Assembly: GCA_964596695.1 (NCBI GenBank)
Contig: CAZQVE010000003.1
Coordinates: 62,001 to 126,000, forward strand
DNA from: UBA2112 sp964596695
Lineage (GTDB): Bacteria; Patescibacteriota; Saccharimonadia; Saccharimonadales; Saccharimonadaceae
Direction of reading: 5' to 3'
Length of the DNA stretch: 64,000 nucleotides
The notes beneath the pieces were generated by a model that ran no database searches, was not told the origin of the DNA, and saw only the letters and a program-made list of their open reading frames with translations. The first letter of the stretch is position 1, and each line of letters opens with the position of its first letter. The position numbers and the translations under genes were made by a program. Below are positions 34,022 through 42,711 of this stretch, in pieces.

Positions 34022-35371
34022 CTATTCGTGCCTTTTGTCGAGTGACATAAAGCGTAGGCGTTCTGGGTGGAAGTACAACTCAACCTTGCCGGTTGGACCG
34101 TTACGGTGCTTGGCGATAATCAAGTCAGTGATGTTTTCGCGGTCGGTATCGGGGTTGTAGTAGGCTTCGCGGTAGATAAACATAACGATGTCGGCGTCCT
34201 GCTCAATCGAGCCGGACTCACGCAAGTCGGCCAGCTGTGGAATCTGCGGGCTGCGCGACTCGACGCTACGAGAGAGCTGACTCAGCGCGATAACCGGTAC
34301 GTTCAGCTCACGTGCCAGCAGTTTGAGCCCTCGGCTGATCTCACTCACCTCTTGTACGCGATTGCCATCGCTCCTGGCGGCACTGGCCTGCATGAGCTGC
34401 AAATAGTCTACTACTACCAAGCCGAGTGGCGCATTGTGAGCGGCGCGGCGAGCTTTGGTGCGCATTTCCAGTACGGTCATACCGGGCGTATCGTCGATGT
34501 AGATCGGGGCTTCGGCCATCTCGCCCGAAGCCTCAGACAACTTGGCGAAGTCCTCGTCGCTCAAGTTACCGGTACGGATATTCCACGAATCGACGCCCGA
34601 TACGTCAGATAACATACGATCGATGAGTTGCTCTTTGCTCATCTCAAGACTGAAAAACAAAACGGACTTTTTGTTGATTGTGGCGATATTGTACGCCAGG
34701 TTGGTCACGAGCGTGGTCTTACCCATTGCTGGGCGGGCGGCCAGGATGATCAAGTCGCTCGGCTGTAAACCTGCGGTCATATTGTCGAGATCTCTGTAAC
34801 CGGTTTTCATGCCGCGGATAGCGCCTTTGTTGCGATGCAGCTCCTCGAGACGGTCGAAACTCTCCAGGAGAATCTGCTCCAGGCTAGCGAGGTCTTGGCG
34901 GAGGTTCTGGTCGCTGACGGAAAATAGCTCTGCTTCGGCGCGTTCCAACAGCTCTTGCACGTTGAAATCATCATCATAGCCCAGCTCGGCGATGTCGCCG
35001 CTCGCCTTTATGAGGCGGCGCCGAACAGCTGACTGAGCGACCATTTCACCATAAGTTACGGCATGCGCGGCAGTGGGAACGTAGTTGGTTAACTCCGTTA
35101 GGTATGCGCTACCGCCGACGTCCTCTAATTGCTTTTTCTTTTTTAGTTCGTCCGTCAGCGTAAGAAGGTCAACTGGTTTATGGTGCTCAAAGAGCCGTAC
35201 CATAGCCTCGTAGATCATCTGGTGGCGTTTGTCGTAAAAGTCGCGTGCCGTGACAACCTCTGTTATATCGGCGAGAACGTCTTCGTCTATGAGGACGGCG
35301 CCAATCAAACTCATTTCCGCGTCAACGTTTTGCGGCGGGATTTTTGCCTCGATTTCTTTCTTAGCACTCAT
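34022..35371 (-). CDS. dnaB: Replicative DNA helicase DnaB
   Basis: The 449-residue hexameric fork helicase. N-terminal domain IPPQNVDAEMSLIGAVLID; RecA-like domain with Walker A ARPAMGKTTLV, H1a/Walker B LVVVDYLQLM, H3 VIALSQLSRSVESR and arginine finger region LRESGSIEQDADIVMFIYR. Length and motifs are standard with no intein. Its ATG immediately follows the dnaX TAA, so the two are translationally coupled. Confidence 0.97.
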   Translation of the reverse strand: MSAKKEIEAKIPPQNVDAEMSLIGAVLIDEDVLADITEVVTARDFYDKRHQMIYEAMVRLFEHHKPVDLLTLTDELKKKKQLEDVGGSAYLTELTNYVPTAAHAVTYGEMVAQSAVRRRLIKASGDIAELGYDDDFNVQELLERAEAELFSVSDQNLRQDLASLEQILLESFDRLEELHRNKGAIRGMKTGYRDLDNMTAGLQPSDLIILAARPAMGKTTLVTNLAYNIATINKKSVLFFSLEMSKEQLIDRMLSDVSGVDSWNIRTGNLSDEDFAKLSEASGEMAEAPIYIDDTPGMTVLEMRTKARRAAHNAPLGLVVVDYLQLMQASAARSDGNRVQEVSEISRGLKLLARELNVPVIALSQLSRSVESRSPQIPQLADLRESGSIEQDADIVMFIYREAYYNPDTDRENITDLIIAKHRNGPTGKVELYFHPERLRFMSLDKRHE

Positions 35372-36850
35372 TTACTCTTTCCCTAATTCCTCTACGGAAA
35401 CTTCCTGTCCTCCACCCATCATAGCAGCAACTTTGGCTAATTTAGCGTCTGCTGGCGGCTTAGCGGTCGGCAGCGTCACAATTGCGAGGCCCGGTTGACC
35501 GACACTCTCGAGGGCGTCATGCAGTTGCGTGAGGTATTTTGGTTCGTCTAGCTTGGTCTTATTGAACTTGCGGACAGCGTAAAGGGTGAGCGTTCCGTCT
35601 TCGAGTGCGTAATCGCACTTATTGAGAACGCTATAAAGTGCGACGAAGTGCTCTCTGGCGTATGCAACGAGCTTCTTCCAGTCAAACGGTTCACTGTTTG
35701 CCGGGCGGGATTTTGGTTTGCGTGCCGGGGTCTCGACAGTCTTCCTGACCGGCTTTGATTCAGTTTTGGCGGGTGGACTCGCGGCTCGGCGGTCAGTGGA
35801 CTCCACGACTATCACAGGAGCTTCAAGGATGGTCGGTCGCGGTTTGGTGGCGTGAGCGGCGGCGGTCTTGTTGACGGGTTTTGCGGCTCCTACGAGAACA
35901 GTCAGGAGTCTTAGCTGAGGTTGCGAAGAGCTCGCGACGGACAAGAGCGCATCAAGCAGTCCGACGAGTTGCGGTCGTTCGCCGAGCTGGTCACGTAATG
36001 CCCGGACGAGCTGGTCGGCAAGGATGGTTGGCATTATACCTTGTTTCTCAAGGTCATCGAGGGTTGCTATTACGCTAGCGACATCATGCGCGTCGATGGC
36101 TGCAAGTAACTGGTTGACCGCTTCTTGCGAAGCGAGGCCGAGGGTTGCTCGTACGAGATCCAGCGTGATACCTTCTTTTTCGTCAGCGAAACTCGACAGT
36201 TGGTCAAGCAGACTGATGCTGTCGCGGAAGCTACCATCACCCCTGGTAGCGATAGCCTCGACGGCGTCGTCGGTGATTTTGATGCCCTCGGATTTGGCGA
36301 TTTTTTTCAACTGGATAGTCAAGTCGGCCGGGCTGATAGCGTGAAAGGCAAAGTGCTGTGTCCGGCTGATAATCGTCGCTGGGACCTTGTGCAGGTCGGT
36401 CGTCGCCAGGATGAAGACGACATGCGCCGGTGGCTCCTCGAGAGTCTTGAGTAGAGCATTGAATGCGGGCTTGGACAGCATATGCACCTCGTCGATAATA
36501 TAAATCTTCTTGGCTGCAGCGATTGGTGCCAGTTGCACCTTGTCGCGTAAATCACGGACGTCCTCGACGCCGTTATTACTGGCAGCGTCAATCTCGATAA
36601 TGTCGAGATGTACCTCTTCGCCTTCATATGGCAGTTGGTTGATCTCGTGTGCCAGTATACGGGCTATCGATGTCTTGCCCACACCGCGCGGACCAGTTAA
36701 TAAATAGGCATGCGCAACCCGCCCCTGCTTTAGGCTGCGTCTCAATACCTCGGTCACCTGTGTCTGACCGACAATCTCATCCAGCGAACGGCTGCGGTAT
36801 TTGCGGTACAGCGCCTGACGTGGCGCCGATGTTTCCCCCTTTTTCACCAT
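35372..36850 (-). CDS. dnaX: DNA polymerase III subunit gamma/tau, no zinc module
   Basis: Clamp-loader ATPase, 492 residues. Walker A GPRGVGKTSIAR, Walker B IIDEVHMLSK, SRC-like motif TIISRTQHF and sensor 2 region GDGSFRDSISLLDQL are present. Between ILAHEINQ and IIEIDAASNNG, where other DnaX proteins have a roughly 20-residue four-cysteine zinc module, only LPYEGEEVHLD is found. The C-terminal part (about 330-490) has a Lys/Pro-rich linker and a small tau-like domain. No slippery sequence was identified. Confidence 0.95.
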   Translation of the reverse strand: MVKKGETSAPRQALYRKYRSRSLDEIVGQTQVTEVLRRSLKQGRVAHAYLLTGPRGVGKTSIARILAHEINQLPYEGEEVHLDIIEIDAASNNGVEDVRDLRDKVQLAPIAAAKKIYIIDEVHMLSKPAFNALLKTLEEPPAHVVFILATTDLHKVPATIISRTQHFAFHAISPADLTIQLKKIAKSEGIKITDDAVEAIATRGDGSFRDSISLLDQLSSFADEKEGITLDLVRATLGLASQEAVNQLLAAIDAHDVASVIATLDDLEKQGIMPTILADQLVRALRDQLGERPQLVGLLDALLSVASSSQPQLRLLTVLVGAAKPVNKTAAAHATKPRPTILEAPVIVVESTDRRAASPPAKTESKPVRKTVETPARKPKSRPANSEPFDWKKLVAYAREHFVALYSVLNKCDYALEDGTLTLYAVRKFNKTKLDEPKYLTQLHDALESVGQPGLAIVTLPTAKPPADAKLAKVAAMMGGGQEVSVEELGKE

Positions 36851-36901
36851 AACTATCTTTATTGTACGCTGTTTTCGGGGAAAGTATGTTGTGATTTGTT
36901 G

Positions 36902-37186
36902 CTACTTCTTTTTAGGCGGTATGTAGAAGGCGCCGCCCGTAAGTGACTTGGCATAATCTGATTTACGGCTCGTGCCCTTTCGGCGTCTTTGCACCTGCCA
37001 GTCGGCCCAGCGCCATTTAACGATAAAGCTAACAATCGCGAACGAGATAACAGCAATTACAAATCCAACCATAGCGGCATTAGAAAACACACTATTTTGG
37101 GCGAGAGGGCTTTTGTTATACGCAAAAATTTCCCAGGTAATCCAAGGGATGATACCGATGAGTCCGAGAATCGTAAAGAATTTCAT
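36902..37186 (-). CDS. Small membrane protein, 94 aa
   Basis: Not recognised. Two membrane segments (ILGLIGIIPWITWEIFA and AAMVGFVIAVISFAIVSFIV) followed by a strongly basic, probably cytosolic tail ending PPKKK. Its ATG is one base after the stop of the upstream gene (TAGGATG), so the two are coupled. Confidence 0.75.
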   Translation of the reverse strand: MKFFTILGLIGIIPWITWEIFAYNKSPLAQNSVFSNAAMVGFVIAVISFAIVSFIVKWRWADWQVQRRRKGTSRKSDYAKSLTGGAFYIPPKKK

Positions 37187-37187
37187 C

Positions 37188-37703
37188 CTATAACGGCGCT
37201 TCGACAGCTGCCCACTGCGCGTCAGGGTTGTCCTCGGGGATGATGACAGTGACCTGGTCGCCTTCGTGCAAGTGGAAGAACGTCACGCTGGCAAGCAGTA
37301 TACGGTATTCTTTGCCGCTGACTTCGACGTAGTACGCGCCGTCGTGCTGCGTTAAGGTGCCGATAACTTGTTTGCGTTCGATCGGACCGATTTGCTTATA
37401 GATAAAGCTGCCGTCATCGGCGATGGTAAGCTTTAGGACGTCGCCTTCGAGGAGCTTTGACTTGCTGGCGTAGTTTGCCGGTACCGGGTAGTTTTTGCCA
37501 TCAGGACCGACCATAACTTGACCATCAAAGACGCCTTCTATTACTTTGCCGCTGACATCTTCTTGGCTGGACTTCGGAGTCAAAACCGTGCCGTCGTCGC
37601 CGACGATACTAATCAAAAGCTCTTTCGCTGCAGCTAAATTCGTTTCAGCTTCCTGGATGAGTGAGGTTAATCGCTTGACTTGTTTCTCTGGTAAATCAGA
37701 CAT
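37188..37703 (-). CDS. Conserved Patescibacteria-type protein of unknown function
   Basis: A 171-residue soluble protein. An N-terminal coiled coil (LPEKQVKRLTSLIQEAETNL) precedes two beta-rich parts: VIEGVFDGQVMVGPDGKNYP, VPANYASKSKLLEGDVLKL, then GKEYRILLASVTFFHLHEGD and WAAVE. I recognise this sequence style as recurring across candidate-phyla-radiation genomes but know of no function. The small beta domains resemble nucleic-acid-binding folds; that is inference. AGGA precedes ATG 37703; the frame is open further upstream. Confidence 0.75.
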   Translation of the reverse strand: MSDLPEKQVKRLTSLIQEAETNLAAAKELLISIVGDDGTVLTPKSSQEDVSGKVIEGVFDGQVMVGPDGKNYPVPANYASKSKLLEGDVLKLTIADDGSFIYKQIGPIERKQVIGTLTQHDGAYYVEVSGKEYRILLASVTFFHLHEGDQVTVIIPEDNPDAQWAAVEAPL

Positions 37704-37789
37704 GCTCGCAATCCTTGTCTGTTTTTGTGGTGATATTATCTCTATATATACCAGCATGGCCAGAAACAGTCAAATAGTAGGCTGCAGAC

Positions 37790-37798
37790 TTATCCACA
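37790..37798 (+). promoter_or_regulatory. Single DnaA-box-like sequence
   Basis: TTATCCACA, an exact match to the DnaA box consensus, in the intergenic region upstream of the 171-residue gene and near dnaX/dnaB. No second clear box is seen within this gap, so it is not evidence for an origin. Confidence 0.25.
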
Positions 37799-37902
37799 CA
37801 AATAACAGTTTTAAGGTTAAAATCGTTGTAGAAACAACGGGATAAACTTTTTTACGACGCAAATACGTCGCCCGCGAGTTGTTTTTATACGGTATTAGTA
37901 TG

Positions 37903-39306
37903 TTACTCGGCATCGGACGCTGCGGCGTAGCAGTCGTTAAGCCGATCGGTCGGTATACTCATACGACTCATCGCGTCAGCCCATCGCTGGCCGTTGTGTC
38001 GAGCGCCTGCTCGATTAACGTGGAGACCGTCGGCCAAAATCAGCTGTCCCCACTGGCTATCCGCGGGTGAACCCGCGCTACCTGCACCGCTGAGCCAAGT
38101 CATCTGGTCGATGACGCCTATGATATTGTTAGGCCTTAAGGCTGCCGCCGCGAACAAGCCTTGGCGCGATTTGTCGGCGCCGGATCCGCCGCCTGGCGTA
38201 GGGTTGTCTTTGGATTGCACGCTGATAAGAATAATTGGCAGGTCGGCGTCATATGCCAGGTAACGGTCGAGACCGTCCACTACGCGATCGCGATGTGCGT
38301 CGATACTTGTTACGTGGCCGTTGTCGTTGGCCGACCCTTCATAGATAAGCGCGACAGGTGCCTGGTTTTGCCAGAAATTATGATAGTCGTTAGCACGCGC
38401 CTGCGAACCGAATACCGTATTAATCGGATCGGTTATATCGGGATCCGTATCGTGGGTGTTGGCGCTCCACCAGCCTGTTCCACCTTGGGCCGCAGGAGCG
38501 AACTTAAAGCCGGTCGCCTCCATAAGCGCTTCTCTGCTGCCGTAAGAGTAGAAAGACCCAAGGTCCGGATCATATCCTGCCGAATGAGAAAAGATGTTGT
38601 TGCCCTCTACCCATGAATCGCCCTCCAGGACCATCAGCGGCTTGGGCGGCGCGGAATATATGACACAGCCTTGCTTGATCCAGACACCCTGAAACCACAG
38701 CATGATTGATGGGCTAATCATTCGCCATTCACGCAGTGCGTGCTTGGAGCCGTCATCCATTGTCATTTGTCGGTAGAGTGTTTTGCTCGTGCCCGACCAG
38801 CTTGTCGTCTGTGGCAATTCCGACGCCTTATACATACGTCCCTGGTGTTCGACATAGCATTGTGTATCGGGAGTTTTATAGACACTCCGGGCGGAGTATC
38901 CCTGAAAACAAAAGATAACTTCGGAAGAGTTAGTCATGAAATTGATATCCATGTGCCCCGTCGAGGGTAAGTCGGGATCCGTGAACTGGGTAATGCTGCG
39001 AGTGTTGTTTACGCAGCAGGTCTGTGTCGGTGTTACGGAGATAGTGTTTGGAACCTGTACCCAATGTTGCCCCTGCTGGTTGAATTGACTGCGTCCTGCG
39101 CTATCTACGGCGTTCCACGGGACGAACACCATGCCACTGGTGTCTGGCGCTGTCGTTGTCATACCGGGGTCGGTCAGGATTCCCGACGGCAAGGTTTGCT
39201 CCATTGGCTGCATGAGCGTGGCGAGGGTCGTCTTGCCGCCGCCGTTGTGACCTCCGACGGTACCGTCGGGCGTGGAGATTCGTGAGGCGAAATGTCTGGT
39301 AGTCAT
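37903..39306 (-). CDS. SGNH/GDSL-like hydrolase with large N-terminal domain
   Basis: A 467-residue protein. The C-terminal half has the SGNH blocks: MVLEGDSWVEG (Ser nucleophile), EGSANDNGH (Asn) and ADGLHVNRAG (catalytic Asp/His). The N-terminal 220 residues are beta-rich with cysteines (TQTCCVNN, VIFCFQGYSARS) and look like a binding domain. There is no ordinary signal peptide. SGNH enzymes remove acyl groups from glycans or lipids. It lies 15 bases after the fibre-like gene, so it probably acts with that protein at the cell surface or on a host envelope. Confidence 0.75.
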   Translation of the reverse strand: MTTRHFASRISTPDGTVGGHNGGGKTTLATLMQPMEQTLPSGILTDPGMTTTAPDTSGMVFVPWNAVDSAGRSQFNQQGQHWVQVPNTISVTPTQTCCVNNTRSITQFTDPDLPSTGHMDINFMTNSSEVIFCFQGYSARSVYKTPDTQCYVEHQGRMYKASELPQTTSWSGTSKTLYRQMTMDDGSKHALREWRMISPSIMLWFQGVWIKQGCVIYSAPPKPLMVLEGDSWVEGNNIFSHSAGYDPDLGSFYSYGSREALMEATGFKFAPAAQGGTGWWSANTHDTDPDITDPINTVFGSQARANDYHNFWQNQAPVALIYEGSANDNGHVTSIDAHRDRVVDGLDRYLAYDADLPIILISVQSKDNPTPGGGSGADKSRQGLFAAAALRPNNIIGVIDQMTWLSGAGSAGSPADSQWGQLILADGLHVNRAGARHNGQRWADAMSRMSIPTDRLNDCYAAASDAE

Positions 39307-39321
39307 GATTGTGCCCCTCCT

Positions 39322-40899
39322 CTACCCTGTTACCAGATTAATTCCGACAAATGCCCATCTGTGATTGTTGCTGGATGTGGTGAAGTTGACCGATGCTGCG
39401 CCCGCGCCATCTCCGATGAGGATATAGTCACCATCTCCGCTTACGTTTGCGCCCTCGCTGTAATTCGTTGTTCCGCTGAAGTCGCTCGGGGGATTAGCGC
39501 CAAAGGCAGCAGCGATTGCCACCATGTCGTTCGTGTCTGATGCTACTGTGGCATCCAAGGCGACACCGCTGTTTGAAAAATTGGTGACAGCGGTACCAAA
39601 GCTTTTGACCCCTGTGTACGATACCGAGTTGCCTTGCAGCTGGGTGATCGTTACTGACGGATCGGCGATATTTACGGTAATCGTGTGTGTGCCGACGGCG
39701 GGATTTAGCAGACCAAACAAACGTACGCTACCGATTCTTACTGCGGTGAACTGGCCGATGTCCTGGACGCCGAGTTCGGTGAGCGCAGCACTGCCAGAGC
39801 CCGTACCGAGGTTACTTGTCACGCTATGGGTGGCGTAGCTGTCGCCAGAGAGGTTCGTGCCGTGGCTATCTACGACTCCGACGATGAGGGCGCGGCTAGA
39901 GCCGGCTGGTACGGTATGAGTCCATGCCAGGGTCGTACCTGACGTGATGCGTTGCCCCGCTCCTATGGCTGAACGGCTTACGGACGGAGGCGGATTGTCC
40001 GTGGCATGAGAGACGGTGTTCGACGGTACGGATTCGTTGCCAGCCAAGTCGTAGGCGGTGACTGTGAAATTGTACGATATGCCGGCTGTCAGACCGGTGT
40101 GCGTGTAGGTGGTGCCGGAGGTGGACGCGATATACGCACCGTCGCGATACCATTTGTACCCGGTAACCCCAACACTGTCGCTAGCGCCAGACACGGCCAC
40201 CGATACGGTTGTTTGGTCTTGTCCGGTAACGACCAGCGTTGGTTGCGACGGTGCTGCCACGTCGGATGTTCCGACAAAGCCGACGACCAGGACGTGGTAC
40301 TGGTTAGCGGTCCATGTCTCGTCCGGCTCTAAGACAATTGTATTGATTCCGGTGTGGCGTACGTTTACGGTGATTTCGGCTCCGTTGGCGCCGTTTTCGT
40401 AAATAGTGACGATGACGGATCGAGTGCCGAGGTTGTGAGTGATCGTGTACGGTCCGTTTGTGCCATCGCCAACCTCGGTTTCGTATACGCGGCCTGGCCA
40501 GGGCGCGGTGTTCGTGTTGGCGTCGACGTAAGCCTTGACGCTCTGCTGGGTCGGGATCTTCGTGGCCGAGTCGCTGGACATATCGTCCTCGTCCACCACG
40601 AAGGCCATAGGAGCGGTTGATGTGTCGGATGTATGGACGACACCACCGCTGGCGGCGTTGAGTTTAGTTCGGACGTTGGTATCGAGCAGTTGTTCGGTAA
40701 TCGACCCGTCAGCGATAGCCGCGGCTGTAATCGCGTTTGAGGCTATAGAGGCGGTTGTTACCGCATGGGGAGCAAGAACATTGTTGGTGACACTGTTGTC
40801 TTTGAGTGTGCCGTTGCTCCCGTGCGCCTGTAGGAGGAATTCGTTGAGGATATCCCCCCATTTTCCGTTGTCGGCACCTGGGACGGGAAGTCTCGCCAT
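39322..40899 (-). CDS. Tail-fibre/adhesin-like protein with FN3 domain
   Basis: A 525-residue protein. It starts MARLPVPGADNGKWGDILNE, a start often seen on fibre-like surface proteins of Saccharibacteria and some actinobacteria. Residues about 30-120 have the TLKDNSVT...ASIASNAITAAAIADGSI repeats typical of phage tail-fibre shafts. A C-terminal beta domain of such fibres, an FN3 domain (about 225-310, VTGYKWYRDGAYI, YDLAGNESVPS) and a jelly-roll-like domain follow. No signal peptide or sortase motif. Start at 40899 is placed just after the stop of the 78-residue gene. Confidence 0.75.
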   Translation of the reverse strand: MARLPVPGADNGKWGDILNEFLLQAHGSNGTLKDNSVTNNVLAPHAVTTASIASNAITAAAIADGSITEQLLDTNVRTKLNAASGGVVHTSDTSTAPMAFVVDEDDMSSDSATKIPTQQSVKAYVDANTNTAPWPGRVYETEVGDGTNGPYTITHNLGTRSVIVTIYENGANGAEITVNVRHTGINTIVLEPDETWTANQYHVLVVGFVGTSDVAAPSQPTLVVTGQDQTTVSVAVSGASDSVGVTGYKWYRDGAYIASTSGTTYTHTGLTAGISYNFTVTAYDLAGNESVPSNTVSHATDNPPPSVSRSAIGAGQRITSGTTLAWTHTVPAGSSRALIVGVVDSHGTNLSGDSYATHSVTSNLGTGSGSAALTELGVQDIGQFTAVRIGSVRLFGLLNPAVGTHTITVNIADPSVTITQLQGNSVSYTGVKSFGTAVTNFSNSGVALDATVASDTNDMVAIAAAFGANPPSDFSGTTNYSEGANVSGDGDYILIGDGAGAASVNFTTSSNNHRWAFVGINLVTG

Positions 40900-40900
40900 G

Positions 40901-41137
40901 CTAGGTGATGCTCCGACGGTTCGATCGAGGCTCCGGGCTCTTCTTGCCTCCGTACGCCGAATCGCCGTAGCCGCCATCTTGAGGTCTCGATTTCGGTTTT
41001 GGCTGGATGCCAGTAAGCGTTCGCATGGCTGCGGTTGCGCCGCTCATTGCCATCATAGCAAAACCTATGCGCTTGATGAATTCTTTTCGAGTAATCTTCT
41101 CGTTGAGAATGTCATTGATTGGCACTCTGACTCGCAT
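40901..41137 (-). CDS. Small protein with Tat-like N-terminus, 78 aa
   Basis: ITRKEFIKRIGFAMMAMSGA resembles a twin-arginine signal with an Arg-Lys pair, followed by a hydrophobic stretch and then a Gly/Tyr-rich tail (GGYGDSAYGGKK). Start ATG 41137 follows GGGGA. It ends one base before the fibre-like gene starts, so the two are coupled. It may anchor or export the fibre protein; no direct evidence. Confidence 0.65.
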   Translation of the reverse strand: MRVRVPINDILNEKITRKEFIKRIGFAMMAMSGATAAMRTLTGIQPKPKSRPQDGGYGDSAYGGKKSPEPRSNRRSIT

Positions 41138-41217
41138 ACTTTTCCCCAACTATGCTTTAATATTAATCACGTACTATAGTATATCGATTATGGTAATAGA
41201 GCAATATGGAGAAACGA

Positions 41218-41472
41218 ATGGATACTAAAAACATGGAGGGGTCATACGACTGCGTTGACTCTGCTGATGGCGGTGCGTATGGTGCGGGCGGCTATGGTCA
41301 GTGCGAGACTGCCGTCGATACGGCACAGGTCAGTACGTCTCCATTAAACTCCGTCGAAACCGCTGCCAGCGGTAGCCCGCTGCTCGCCATAGCGGCTATT
41401 GTCCTAGTGTTGGTTGTTGTCGTGGGTGTGGTTATCGTCGTTCTGCGAAAAAAGCACGAAAAAAGAGACTAG
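41218..41472 (+). CDS. Small membrane-anchored protein, 84 aa
   Basis: Residues 1-50 are acidic and Gly/Tyr-rich (GGAYGAGGYGQCETAV), echoing the tail of the divergent 78-residue protein. SPLLAIAAIVLVLVVVVGVV then IVVLRKKHEKRD is a C-terminal membrane anchor with basic stop-transfer, so the N-terminus would face outside. GGAGAAA precedes ATG 41218. Divergently placed from the fibre cassette. Function unknown. Confidence 0.7.
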   Translation: MDTKNMEGSYDCVDSADGGAYGAGGYGQCETAVDTAQVSTSPLNSVETAASGSPLLAIAAIVLVLVVVVGVVIVVLRKKHEKRD

Positions 41473-41480
41473 AAACCCAA

Positions 41481-41505
41481 AAACCGCCCGTTTTGCGGGC
41501 GGTTT
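41481..41505 (-). terminator. Terminator between the 84-aa gene and rplL
   Basis: AAACCGCCCG and CGGGCGGTTT form a 10-bp stem; on the minus strand it is followed by TTGGGTTT, downstream of rplL. Confidence 0.8.
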
Positions 41506-41549
41506 GGTCCACTTCATAGCGGAAACAATCGGATCGAGAGTGAATTGGA

Positions 41550-41933
41550 TTAGACCAATTCGACAGAAGCGCCAGCTTCTTCCAGAAGTTTCTTTGCGTT
41601 GTCGGCTTCGTCTTTGCTCACGTTTTCTTTGACGTTTGCAGGTGCGCCGTCGACGATAGCTTTTGCTTCGCCTAGGCCGAGACCGGTGATTTCTTTGACA
41701 GCCTTGATCACAGCGACTTTCTGTGCGCCAGCGTCAGCCAGCTTCACAGTGAATTCGCTCTTTTCTTCGGCAGCTGCGCCAGCGTCACCGCCAGCAGCAG
41801 GACCAGCAACAGCGACAGCTGCAGCAGCAGCTGGTTCGATGCCGTATTCGTCCTTGAGGACAGTTTTCAGTTCGTTTACTTCGAGGACAGTAAGCTTGGT
41901 CAGCTCTTCTGCCAATTTCTTTACGTCAGCCAT
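41550..41933 (-). CDS. rplL: Ribosomal protein L7/L12
   Basis: A 127-residue stalk protein that recruits translation factors. N-terminal dimerisation helix (LAEELTKLTVLEVNELKTVL), Ala/Gly-rich hinge and the C-terminal domain with EKSEFTVKLADAG and KVAVIKAVKEITGLGLGEAK are standard. AAGGAG sets ATG 41933. Last gene of rplJ-rplL with a terminator after it. Confidence 0.97.
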   Translation of the reverse strand: MADVKKLAEELTKLTVLEVNELKTVLKDEYGIEPAAAAAVAVAGPAAGGDAGAAAEEKSEFTVKLADAGAQKVAVIKAVKEITGLGLGEAKAIVDGAPANVKENVSKDEADNAKKLLEEAGASVELV

Positions 41934-41974
41934 TTGGTTCTCCTTCATGGTCGGACAACTATCTTGTAGCGCAT

Positions 41975-42050
41975 TCTGGGCGCCAAGCTGCGAGGCTCTT
42001 GAGTGGTATTATCCATACAACTCACATCACTTCTCGCTTGGCACCCCAGA
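41975..42050 (-). repeat. Structured leader element, copy 2 (before rplL)
   Basis: TCTGGGCGCCAAGC (41975) pairs with GCTTGGCACCCCAGA (to 42050) over 14 bases with one bulge. The core is less similar to the other two copies but the position, 5' end GGCGC and size match. Confidence 0.5.
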
Positions 42051-42159
42051 CTGCATCTACAATCTAGCCGTCCTCTGGTTCGTTAATAGGTAATTTTGTA
42101 GGTTACTAAAGTTTCCTTGTGTTATTCGCCATATTCCAATAGCGAATAGCTAGGTGCAG

Positions 42160-42684
42160 CTACGCTGCAGCCTTCGCTTCAACACCGTCAAGTAATGCAT
42201 GCAAGTTGCCGGACAGCGCGTTTGTAACGTCGTTGACTGGTGACAGCAATGTAGATACCACTTGACCGATGAGCTCGTTCTTGGTCGGTAGACCGGCCAG
42301 AGCTTTCACGGCGGCGGCGTCCATCACTTCGCCTTCCATGCCGAAAGCACCGACGAATTGCAGAGCAGGATTGCTCTTGGCAAATTCGTTTAGCACTTTT
42401 GCGGGACTTACTTCATCCTCGGCGCTGACTGCGTATAGCAGTTGGCCTTGCAGGAGTGAAGTGTCGGTGTTTTTGTAAGTGTCGTTTTGGCTCATCGCGA
42501 CGCGAACCAGGCGGTTTTTGACCACCCGAATTGTTACGCCGGCTTCACGGGCGGCACGGCGCAGATCTTGCAGATTAGCGACGGACAGACCGTTGTAGCT
42601 CGCAAAAACAGTGAGCTTGCTGGTGGCCAGCAGTTCAGAAACTTCAGCAACCAATTCGTTCTTTTTCGATTTACTTATCGCCAT
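42160..42684 (-). CDS. rplJ: Ribosomal protein L10
   Basis: A 174-residue stalk base protein. MAISKSKKNELVAEVSELL, LTVFASYNGLSVANLQDLRR, IRVVKNRLVRVAM and the C-terminal L12-binding helix LSGNLHALLDGVEAK are clear. AAGGAG before ATG 42684 sets the start. Preceded by an L10 leader and attenuator. Confidence 0.97.
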   Translation of the reverse strand: MAISKSKKNELVAEVSELLATSKLTVFASYNGLSVANLQDLRRAAREAGVTIRVVKNRLVRVAMSQNDTYKNTDTSLLQGQLLYAVSAEDEVSPAKVLNEFAKSNPALQFVGAFGMEGEVMDAAAVKALAGLPTKNELIGQVVSTLLSPVNDVTNALSGNLHALLDGVEAKAAA

Positions 42685-42711
42685 AGAAACTCCTTGGTTA
42701 ACGATCTGACC

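Noticed and set aside
37780..37900. Possible replication origin near dnaX/dnaB
   Set aside because: Only one exact DnaA box is present, with no box cluster, no clear unwinding region and no dnaA or dnaN gene. GC skew was not calculated.
39200..39260. P-loop-like GHNGGGKTT near the N-terminus of the SGNH protein
   Set aside because: No Walker B or other NTPase motif follows and the region is beta-rich; chance match.
37903..41137. Prophage or prophage remnant
   Set aside because: Fibre-like repeats are present but there is no integrase, terminase, capsid, tube or lysis gene nearby, and neighbouring genes are core housekeeping genes.
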